Shown: one piece after another, positions 6,807 through 11,972 of the stretch
Layout of the letters: each line of letters opens with the position of its first letter
Numbering within the stretch: the first letter of the stretch is position 1
Assembly: GCA_021851465.1 (NCBI GenBank)
Contig: JAJZDL010000068.1
Coordinates: 1 to 11,972 of the forward strand
From: Acidobacteriota bacterium
GTDB lineage: Bacteria; Acidobacteriota; Terriglobia; Terriglobales; Acidobacteriaceae
Direction of reading: 5' to 3'
Length of the DNA stretch: 11,972 nucleotides
Made by a program: the position numbers and the translations under genes
Notes under the pieces: generated by a model
Database searches by the model: none
What the model was told of the DNA's origin: nothing
The model's input: the letters and a program-made list of their open reading frames with translations, nothing else

Positions 6807-7310
6807 CTACGCCTTCGAGTCGGGCTCTGCGCTGGCTGTCGCACCGGATGCGGCAGCTTCGCCCGGCTCCTGCTCTTCCATCTGCTTGGCAAGCTCTTCG
6901 CGCTTCTTGGCGCGGGCCTCTTCGCGCTTCTGGCGGCGTTCGTCCAGCTCGTGCTCGGCGCCGAGCAGCTCGATGTACGCCATCTCGGCCGCGTCGCCCT
7001 GGCGTGCGCGGCTGCGCGTGATCCGCGTGTATCCGCCGTTGCGGTCGCCGTAGCGCGGGGCCACCACGCTGAAGAGACGGTCCACCGACTCCGGCGTCAT
7101 CATGTACGCCAGCGCCTGCCGCCGCGCATGGACGGTGCCGCGCTTGCCCAACGTAATCATCTTCTCCACCAGCGGCTGCGCTGCCTTGCACTTGGTGATG
7201 GTGGTCTCGATGCGGTCCATCAAAACGATCGTCGTGACCAGGTTGCGCAGAAGCGCGCGGCGATGGCTGGTGTTGCGGCCCAGCTTGTATCCTGCATTGC
7301 GGTGACGCAT
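6807..7310 (-). CDS. rplQ: 50S ribosomal protein L17
   Basis: Component of the large ribosomal subunit. The start at 7310 is fixed by the universal L17 beginning MRHRNAGYKLGRNTSHRRAL and by a good ribosome-binding site GAAGGAG (7325-7319), 8 bases upstream. An open frame continues upstream to 7445 but shows no L17 similarity. The protein has 167 residues. The conserved domain covers about 1-117, with LLRNLVTTIVLMDRIETTITKCK (20-42) and the closing GGYTRITRSRARQGDAAEMAYIELL (92-116). A charged helical region (120-147) and an Ala/Glu-rich end (148-167) extend beyond the usual bacterial length of about 120. In most bacteria rplQ directly follows rpoA at the end of the alpha operon; here neither rpoA nor any other ribosomal gene is adjacent, and the upstream gene is a divergent ABC transporter. 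Confidence 0.96.
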   Translation of the reverse strand: MRHRNAGYKLGRNTSHRRALLRNLVTTIVLMDRIETTITKCKAAQPLVEKMITLGKRGTVHARRQALAYMMTPESVDRLFSVVAPRYGDRNGGYTRITRSRARQGDAAEMAYIELLGAEHELDERRQKREEARAKKREELAKQMEEQEPGEAAASGATASAEPDSKA

Positions 7311-7773
7311 GGGGTAGTCTCCTTCGACCCGGCCTCCGCCGTCGGTCGGTACTTCAAGTTGATCGCGATAAGCGAGTGGAACGTGATTCGGGCTGTCGAG
7401 CGACCCAACAACAGGCAGGCTGCTTCCGATACGCCGGAGGGGCAACTTTCCCAGACCGAAGGGCCGACTTTACAGCAGCCGCTTCCAGAAATGGATGGAA
7501 TGCACGGCTTCACCCTTCGATGAATCCATCTTTCGACGAACCCATCTCGCGATCAACCTCGCATCGACCCATCTCTTTTCAAAGGATTGGCACTGCCGAC
7601 GATGAAAAGCGGACTCCAACCGGCAGTCCAGGCCATTGCTTGCGCCCAGTTCCGCCTCGTTCCATTCTATCCCGCCGCCGCGTGGTGTCAAGCCGACGCC
7701 AAACGGATAGTTGTATGGACGCACCCCTTCATAACGCTGATAAACTAGGTCTTTCCTCACTCCCAGAGTCCCC
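7311..7773. promoter_or_regulatory. 463-base divergent intergenic region between rplQ and the ABC exporter
   Basis: No convincing gene is present; open frames crossing the region have no recognisable protein character. For rplQ, TAGAAT on the minus strand at 7669-7664 is a possible -10, which would give a leader of about 350 bases. TGTAAAGT near 7473-7466 is a closer alternative. For the ABC exporter, TAAACT (7741-7746) is a weak plus-strand candidate without a well-spaced -35. CCATCT recurs at 7526, 7542 and 7569. No known riboswitch or L17-binding structure was recognised. Confidence 0.35.
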
Positions 7774-8751
7774 ATGCCCATCGTCCAACTGAACCACATC
7801 CGCAAGGTCTACGACACGAAGGTCGCGGTCGCGGATCTCTCGTTCACCATCGAGCTGGGGACGATGTTCGGCCTGCTCGGCCCCAACGGCTCGGGCAAGA
7901 CCAGCTCCATCCGCATGATGATCGGCATCACCGTGCCCGACTCCGGCTCAGTTTCACTCTTCGACCGCCCCTTTACGCGCAAGGTGCTCGCGCGCGTCGG
8001 CTACCTGCCGGAGGAGCGCGGCCTATACAAAAAGATGAACGTGCTGGATCAACTCGTATTTCTCGGCCAACTGCATGGACTGTCCGCCTCCGTGGCGACC
8101 GCGCGCGCGCGGAGGTGGTGCGAGAGGCTGCACATCGCCGAGGCCATCCCCAAGAAGACCGAAGACCTCTCCAAGGGAATGCAGCAGAAGATCCAGTTCA
8201 TCGCCACGCTGCTGCACGAACCCGACCTCATCCTGATGGACGAGCCCTTCAGCGGCCTCGACCCGGTCAACGCCGTGCTGCTGATGGACACGCTGGCCGA
8301 GCTCCGCCGCGAGGGCAAGGCCATCCTCTTCTCCACCCACCGCATGGACCAGGTGGAGAAGCTGTGCGACAACATCGCGCTGCTGCATCGCGGCCAACTC
8401 ATCCTCTCCGGCTCCATGCGCGAGATCAAATCCAGCTACTCGCGCAACCGCGTGCTCATCCACTTCGAGGGCGACGACAGCTTCCTACGCCACCCCAGCA
8501 TCGAAAGCCACAAGCTCTACAACGGCAACGTGGAGATCAAGCTGCGCGCCTCCGCGACGCTGGCCGAAGACGCCCAATCGCTGCTCGCGCAGGCCATCCG
8601 TCACGCGCGCATCACCCGCTTCGAGGTGATGGAACCCACACTCGAAGAGATCTTCATCGAAAAGGTTCAGGAGACGCTGCCCATCAAGAACGGCCGCGAA
8701 CTCTCCATGGCCATGCTCGATCAGCCCAACGGAGGCGCCCTCGATGCATAA
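7774..8751 (+). CDS. ABC transporter ATP-binding protein, NatA-like
   Basis: Cytoplasmic ATPase of an ABC-2 type exporter; it powers the permease encoded next. 325 residues. Walker A is GPNGSGKT (36-43), Walker B LILMDEP (152-158), D-loop SGLDPVN (160-166), and the switch histidine is His189 in STHRMD. The signature is the divergent LSKGMQQK (132-139) rather than LSGGQ, and the Q-loop region reads GYLPEERGLYKKM (76-88); both are typical of the NatA/YhaQ sodium-exporter-like branch. A C-terminal accessory domain of the DUF4162 type covers about 222-310, ending in EPTLEEIFIEKV. There is no clear Shine-Dalgarno before the ATG. The permease start codon overlaps the end of this gene, so the two are translationally coupled. 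The cargo is unknown; sodium is suggested only by family resemblance. Confidence 0.93.
   Translation: MPIVQLNHIRKVYDTKVAVADLSFTIELGTMFGLLGPNGSGKTSSIRMMIGITVPDSGSVSLFDRPFTRKVLARVGYLPEERGLYKKMNVLDQLVFLGQLHGLSASVATARARRWCERLHIAEAIPKKTEDLSKGMQQKIQFIATLLHEPDLILMDEPFSGLDPVNAVLLMDTLAELRREGKAILFSTHRMDQVEKLCDNIALLHRGQLILSGSMREIKSSYSRNRVLIHFEGDDSFLRHPSIESHKLYNGNVEIKLRASATLAEDAQSLLAQAIRHARITRFEVMEPTLEEIFIEKVQETLPIKNGRELSMAMLDQPNGGALDA
8731..8735 (+). promoter_or_regulatory. Ribosome-binding site of the permease inside the ATPase gene
   Basis: GGAGG lies 8 bases before the permease ATG at 8744, within the last codons of the ATPase gene. It supports this start and coupled translation of the two transporter parts. 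Confidence 0.75.
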
Positions 8752-10036
8752 CGTCTGGCTCATCGCGCGCCGCGAGTACATCGAGCGCATCCGCACCCGC
8801 GGCTTCCTCATCTCCACCATCATGATTCCCCTGGTCATGGGCGGACTCATCTACGGCAGCGCATTTCTCGGCTCCAGGACGGGGCCCGGCACCCATATCG
8901 CCGTCGTCAGCTCAGACACACAGCTCGTCATGGACCTCCAAGCCGCGCTGCAACAACCCAGCACGCATCGGTCCCAGCCGCGTTCCGCGCGTCAGCCTCC
9001 CATCGCCGTCGATGCCATGGATGTCGCGCCGCAGAATGCGCAGGCCACGCGTGAGATCCTCAACCAGGAACTCGATTCGGGGGACCTCGACGGTTACCTC
9101 TGGATCACGCCCGCCGCGGCATCACCCGCCAATGTGCAGCCGGCCCGCCCCACCTTCACATTCACCCCTCGATCCAACAACCAGGACGCGCTGCGCAACA
9201 CGCTGGCCGCCGCCCTCGGTTCCGTGCTCATGCGCGAGCATATCGAGCATCGCGGCATCGTCGCATCCGAAGCAGACACCATGCTCCAGCCCGTCACCAT
9301 CCTTGCCACGCGCCCCCCGCATCGCGAGGACAGCAGGTCCGCCGAAGTCAGCGTCGGCATCCTCTTCTTCCTCATGTACTTCGTCATCGTGCTCTACGGC
9401 ATGAACGTTGCGCGATCCATCATCGAGGAGAAGACCTCGCGCATCTTCGAGGTTATGCTCGCCACCATCCGCCCGCAGGAGATGATGGCGGGCAAGATCC
9501 TCGGCGTCGGCTCCGTCGGCCTCACCCAGGTCGGCATCTGGCTCGCTGCGGCCCTGCTCGTCTCCAGAAGCTCCATGGCGCTTGTTCCCGGCGGCCAGAG
9601 CCTCCACCTCGACCTCACCGCCGCGCAGATCGTCTACTTCTTCCTCTACTTCATCCTCGGCTACGCCTTCTACTCCTCCATCGCCGCCGCGCTGGGAGCC
9701 ATGACCAACTCCGAGCAGGAGCTGCAGCAGCTCAACATGTTCCTCTTTCTTCCGCTCATCGTCTGCTTCGCCACCCTGATGAGCATCCTCCCCAGCCCAG
9801 ACAGTTCTCTCGCCCGCGCGCTCGCCCTCTTCCCTCCCTTCACTCCGCTGCTGATGTACCTGCGCGTCTGCCTGGGCCATCCCTCCGTCTGGGAGATCGC
9901 GCTCTCCATCGCGCTTACCTCGGCCTCCATCTACGCCGTCGTCTTGATCGCCAGCCGCATCTACCGCATCGGCGTTCTGATGTACGGCAAACGCCCCAAC
10001 CTCCGAGAAATCCTCCGTTGGCTCAAGTACAGCTAG
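8744..10036 (+). CDS. ABC-2 type exporter permease, NatB-like
   Basis: Integral membrane partner of the preceding ATPase. 430 residues. An N-terminal coupling region (WLIARREYIERIRTRGFL, 5-22) leads into a first membrane segment (about 20-43). A large extracytoplasmic domain follows (about 45-200), then five or six hydrophobic segments near 202-222, 251-273, 293-318, 331-350, 360-378 and 384-404. The family signature EEKTSRIFEVMLATIRPQEM (228-247) follows the second segment, as in NatB/ABC2_membrane_3 proteins. The start at 8744 has a good GGAGG upstream and overlaps the ATPase stop by 8 bases in ATGCATAA. The extracytoplasmic domain contains a low-complexity Gln/Pro/Ser/Arg patch (about 70-87). 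Substrate cannot be told from the sequence. Confidence 0.92.
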   Translation: MHNVWLIARREYIERIRTRGFLISTIMIPLVMGGLIYGSAFLGSRTGPGTHIAVVSSDTQLVMDLQAALQQPSTHRSQPRSARQPPIAVDAMDVAPQNAQATREILNQELDSGDLDGYLWITPAAASPANVQPARPTFTFTPRSNNQDALRNTLAAALGSVLMREHIEHRGIVASEADTMLQPVTILATRPPHREDSRSAEVSVGILFFLMYFVIVLYGMNVARSIIEEKTSRIFEVMLATIRPQEMMAGKILGVGSVGLTQVGIWLAAALLVSRSSMALVPGGQSLHLDLTAAQIVYFFLYFILGYAFYSSIAAALGAMTNSEQELQQLNMFLFLPLIVCFATLMSILPSPDSSLARALALFPPFTPLLMYLRVCLGHPSVWEIALSIALTSASIYAVVLIASRIYRIGVLMYGKRPNLREILRWLKYS

Positions 10037-10039
10037 AAT
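10034..10039 (+). promoter_or_regulatory. Candidate -10 box for the ribulokinase gene
   Basis: TAGAAT overlaps the TAG stop of the permease gene. There is no good -35 at normal spacing (TTGGCT at 10018-10023 is too close). A transcript from here would have a leader of roughly 40 bases. Read-through from the exporter operon is an equally good explanation. Confidence 0.25.
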
Positions 10040-10070
10040 GCGGATGGAACGGTTTCACGCAATTTCATGC

Positions 10071-10077
10071 AAAGGGG
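10071..10077 (+). promoter_or_regulatory. Ribosome-binding site deciding the ribulokinase start
   Basis: AAAGGGG stands 7 bases before the GTG at 10085. The in-frame ATG at 10067 lies upstream of this site and has no comparable Shine-Dalgarno, so the GTG is the better start. Confidence 0.6.
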
Positions 10078-10084
10078 CAGGATC

Positions 10085-11668
10085 GTGAGCATAGTGGCAG
10101 GGGCCGACTTCGGCACGTTGAGCGTGCGCATCTCCATCTTCGATAAACTCCGCGGCAAGCTCGGCTCGGCGGTCGCCGAGTACCCGCTGCACAGCTCCGC
10201 CACCGACCCGCACCTCAAGACGCAATCGCACGACGACCAGATGGACGCCCTCGTCCGCGCCATGCGCGAGGCGGTGCGCGTCAGCGGCATCGACGGCAGC
10301 CAGGTCAAGTCCATCGCGCTCGACACCACCGGCTCCAGCGTCATCGTCGTCGGCGAAGGCCTCGTCCCGCTGGGCGAGTACTACCTCTGGTGCGACCACC
10401 GCGCTGCCAGCGAGGCCGCCGAGATCACCCGCGCCGCGCATACGTTCGGCTTCGAGGGCATCGCCTGGTGCGGCGGCGTCTACTCCTCCGAGTGGGGCTG
10501 GTCCAAGCTCCTCCACTGGCTGCGCCACAACCCCGCCCTGCGCCCCCGCTTCGTCACCGCGCTCGAACACTGCGACATGGTCGCCGCAACCCTCTGCGGA
10601 GTCGCCGATCCCAACGAGGTTCCACGCAGCGTCTGCGCCATGGGCCACAAGTGGATGTGGAACCCGCGCTGGGGAGGGCTGCCGCCGGAGAAGTTCCTCG
10701 CCTCCATTGATCCATTGCTCGCCGGCGTGCGCGACAAGATCGCGGGCCGCTACAACACCTCGGACAAGATCGCGGGCCGCCTCTCCGCAAAATGGGCCGA
10801 GGCCCTCGGCCTGACCGCTGGAATCCCCATCCCCGTCGGGGCATTCGACGCGCACTGGGACGCCATCGGGGCCAACATCCGCCTGGGCGATGTGGTCAAC
10901 GTCATCGGAACCTCCACCTGCATCATCGGACTCAGCGATAAACAGACGCTGGTGCCCGGGGTCTGCGGCGTGGTCCCCGGCTCGGTCGATCCGAAGCAGG
11001 TCGGCATCGAGGCCGGGATGTCCGCGGTCGGCGATGTCTTCGCCGCCATCGCCTCGCGCGCCGGCTCGACGGTCGCCGCGCTCTCCGAGGCCACTGCGGA
11101 CTACAGGGCCGGACAGACCGGACTGCTCCGCCTCACCTGGGACAACGGAGACCGCACCGTTCTCGTCAACCCCGCCCTCGGCGGAGTCACCTTCGGATGG
11201 AACCTGCACCACACCGCCGCCGACGAACTCTTCGCCGCCGTCGAAGGCTCCGCCCTGCACACCAGAATCATCTTCAACCGCATGGAGGAGAACGGCGCGC
11301 CCATTCGCCGCGTCATCAATGGAGGAGGCATCCCCAAGAAGAACGCCAAGCTGAACCAGATCTACGCCAACGTTTTGCGCAAACCGGTGCTGGTGCCGGA
11401 GGGAGATGTCACATCCCTCGGTTCGGTCATCATGGCCTTCCTCGCCGCCGGCGACTTCCCCACAATCGAGGCCGCGCAGAACGCCCTCTGCCCGCCCTTC
11501 AAAACCTACACTCCCGAGCCTATTGAGGCCGACCGCTACGACCGCCTCTTCGCCCTCTTCCGCGACGCCTACTTTGCCCTCGGTGCCGTCGACGCGCCCC
11601 CTGCGGCCCTCGGCGCAATCCTGCCCGAGCTGCAATCCATCCGTCGCGACGCCATCGCCGCGCAGTAG
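10085..11668 (+). CDS. Ribulokinase-like FGGY-family carbohydrate kinase
   Basis: Predicted to phosphorylate L-ribulose (or a close ketopentose) with ATP in L-arabinose catabolism. 527 residues from GTG 10085; the ATG at 10067 would add six. The N-terminal FGGY domain starts with GADFGTLSVRISIFD (6-20). The block TTGSSVIVV (81-89) and the CGGVYSSEWGWSKLLHW motif (129-145) follow, matching the ribulokinase SSEW region. The catalytic base is probably Asp255 in GAFDAHWDAIGA, and GTSTC (275-279) is the phosphate-binding loop. The adenosine motif NGGGIPKKN (412-420) lies in the C-terminal domain. Length and motif order fit AraB-type ribulokinases, so araB is a likely symbol, but no araA, araD or arabinose regulator is adjacent to confirm the substrate. 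The gene lies 48 bases after the ABC permease stop. An internal 18-base direct repeat (10733-10750, 10763-10780) encodes DKIAGR twice. Confidence 0.9.
   Translation: MSIVAGADFGTLSVRISIFDKLRGKLGSAVAEYPLHSSATDPHLKTQSHDDQMDALVRAMREAVRVSGIDGSQVKSIALDTTGSSVIVVGEGLVPLGEYYLWCDHRAASEAAEITRAAHTFGFEGIAWCGGVYSSEWGWSKLLHWLRHNPALRPRFVTALEHCDMVAATLCGVADPNEVPRSVCAMGHKWMWNPRWGGLPPEKFLASIDPLLAGVRDKIAGRYNTSDKIAGRLSAKWAEALGLTAGIPIPVGAFDAHWDAIGANIRLGDVVNVIGTSTCIIGLSDKQTLVPGVCGVVPGSVDPKQVGIEAGMSAVGDVFAAIASRAGSTVAALSEATADYRAGQTGLLRLTWDNGDRTVLVNPALGGVTFGWNLHHTAADELFAAVEGSALHTRIIFNRMEENGAPIRRVINGGGIPKKNAKLNQIYANVLRKPVLVPEGDVTSLGSVIMAFLAAGDFPTIEAAQNALCPPFKTYTPEPIEADRYDRLFALFRDAYFALGAVDAPPAALGAILPELQSIRRDAIAAQ
10733..10780 (+). 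repeat. 18-base direct repeat inside the ribulokinase gene
   Basis: GACAAGATCGCGGGCCGC occurs at 10733-10750 and again at 10763-10780, identical at DNA level and in frame, 30 bases (10 codons) apart. It encodes DKIAGR at residues 217-222 and 227-232. Related ribulokinases carry a TSDxIAG motif at the second position, so the first copy is the more unusual one. Confidence 0.7.
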
Positions 11669-11755
11669 AGCATTCGATAGTGGGTCAGTTTGAATCTTCG
11701 CTTGGGCCGTATCGACATATACCGCAAATGTAAGTAGTCGATTAATATAAAGCGT

Positions 11756-11814
11756 TGTCATCCTGAGCGGAGCCTCCCGCGGCCTCATCGCGGGGGGCGG
11801 AGTCGAAGGACCCC
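11756..11814. repeat. Imperfect palindromic dispersed repeat (TGTCATCCTGAGCG type)
   Basis: The unit begins TGTCATCCTGAGCGGAG and ends GGAGTCGAAGGACCCC. Its centre is a 10-base stem, GCCTCCCGCG (11772-11781) against CGCGGGGGGC (11789-11798), with one T-G wobble and a 7-base loop; the outer TCCT/AGGA ends also pair. Sequences of the form GTCATCCTGAGCG...TCGAAGGA are, from memory, widespread intergenic repeats in Acidobacteriota and several other phyla. Only one copy lies in this window, so its repeated nature rests on that recollection. Transcribed from either side it would fold into a strong hairpin. Confidence 0.6.
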
Positions 11815-11970
11815 GAAGCGGTCCATCGAGCCACCTCCTTTCGCCCATTTTCGACCGACAACTTCGTCTTTCTGTTCCCTCCATAGGTCGATACAGCTTA
11901 GAACCTGTTCACGATCTTTGGGTGAAGGGGACCAAGTCAGTAATAGTCGTGGTGGCTTGTTGGCGGTAGA
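11785..11970 (-). CDS. Open frame entering from the right edge, partial, low confidence
   Basis: A 61-codon frame runs from the window edge to a TGA inside the palindromic repeat. It contains a helical-looking stretch, SPKDREQVLSCIDLWREQKD (16-35). Third positions are far less G/C-rich than in the other genes, so this may be foreign, decayed or non-coding. Inside it, AAGGAGGT (11840-11833) is one of the strongest Shine-Dalgarno matches in the window and stands 6 bases before an in-frame ATG at 11826, which would give only 13 codons. I do not recognise the product. The frame may be chance. Confidence 0.15.
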   Translation of the reverse strand, partial: STANKPPRLLLTWSPSPKDREQVLSCIDLWREQKDEVVGRKWAKGGGSMDRFGVLRLRPPR

Positions 11971-11972
11971 TG
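11901..11972. mobile_element. Possible insertion-sequence end at the right edge
   Basis: GAACCTGTTCACGATCTTTG (11901-11920) resembles, from memory, the terminal inverted repeat of some IS5-family elements, and is preceded by CTTA, which fits a TA-containing target. A minus-strand frame from 11971 ends at a TGA (11911-11909) inside this sequence, as is common where a transposase stop overlaps an IS end. Only 72 bases are visible, so the call is speculative and competes with the 61-codon frame above. Confidence 0.2.

Larger units (their letters stand above)
11669..11972. other. Repeat-bearing intergenic tract at the right edge
   Basis: This 304-base stretch has no confident gene. It is visibly richer in A/T than the rest (around 11715-11752 and 11880-11972). 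It holds GTGGGTCAGTTTGAA (11680-11694), a palindromic dispersed repeat (11756-11814), and a low-confidence frame entering from the right edge on the minus strand. No terminator with a T-run is visible after the ribulokinase gene. The composition shift and repeats suggest a boundary where mobile or repeated DNA accumulates. Confidence 0.5.

Noticed and set aside
7311..7445. Upstream extension of rplQ to the ATG at 7445
   Set aside because: The L17 family begins at MRHR; the ATG at 7310 has GAAGGAG at 8 bases, and the extra 45 residues look non-coding.
7526..7574. CCATCT repeats between rplQ and the ABC exporter as a repeat array
   Set aside because: Only three short copies at irregular spacing (16 and 27 bases); consistent with chance.
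7470..7805. 111-codon minus-strand frame across the divergent intergenic region
   Set aside because: No ribosome-binding site or recognisable protein features, and it overlaps the start of the ABC ATPase gene.
10067..10084. ATG at 10067 as the ribulokinase start
   Set aside because: It has no Shine-Dalgarno, while AAAGGGG lies 7 bases before the GTG at 10085; the FGGY fold begins just after that GTG. It remains possible.
10055..11884. 609-codon minus-strand frame opposite the kinase
   Set aside because: Antisense shadow of the FGGY kinase gene; the composition is typical of reverse-frame GC-rich coding DNA.
1..11972. A novel defence, CRISPR, prophage or biosynthetic system
   Set aside because: No spacer-repeat array, Cas, nuclease/toxin, phage structural or biosynthetic gene is visible; the genes are mostly housekeeping and transport.

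Overview
The window is GC-rich chromosomal DNA with very strong G/C preference at third codon positions and short gaps between most genes. The combination of genes points to an acidobacterium of the class Terriglobia (Granulicella/Terriglobus/Edaphobacter-like): a LexA with a GTTC-type direct-repeat operator, a bacterial-type prolyl-tRNA synthetase followed by a PBP1b-like bifunctional penicillin-binding protein, a Tat-exported DUF2264 protein, and an imperfect-palindrome dispersed repeat beginning TGTCATCCTGAGCG. This placement is inferred from gene content and style; no ribosomal RNA is present to confirm it.

Layout. (1) 1-644: lexA on the plus strand, probably leaderless, with a promoter and a direct-repeat operator compressed into the 38 bases before the start. 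(2) 824-5253: proS and, 11 bases later, a large class A penicillin-binding protein, in the same direction and probably co-transcribed. (3) 5311-7310, minus strand: a DUF2264 putative glycosidase/lyase-like exported protein and, upstream of it in transcription order, rplQ (ribosomal protein L17), separated by a perfect 11-bp inverted repeat. rplQ has no rpoA beside it, which is unusual. (4) 7311-7773: a 463-base divergent intergenic region between rplQ and an ABC exporter pair. (5) 7774-10036: ATPase and permease of a NatAB-type ABC-2 exporter, with coding regions overlapping by 8 bases. (6) 10085-11668: a ribulokinase-like FGGY sugar kinase. (7) 11669-11972: a compositionally different intergenic tract holding a palindromic dispersed repeat, a possible insertion-sequence relic, and a low-confidence reading frame that enters from the right edge.

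The genes cover DNA-damage control, translation (proS, rplQ), cell-wall synthesis, export, and plant-sugar metabolism (DUF2264 and ribulokinase). Apart from proS-pbp and the ABC pair they do not form one functional system. I found no tRNA, rRNA, CRISPR array, intact transposase, prophage or recognisable defence system. The window is mostly ordinary core genome. The items most worth a second look are the lexA operator and leaderless start, the solitary rplQ with its long leader and C-terminal tail, the duplicated KIFG tail on the penicillin-binding protein, and the repeat-rich right edge.
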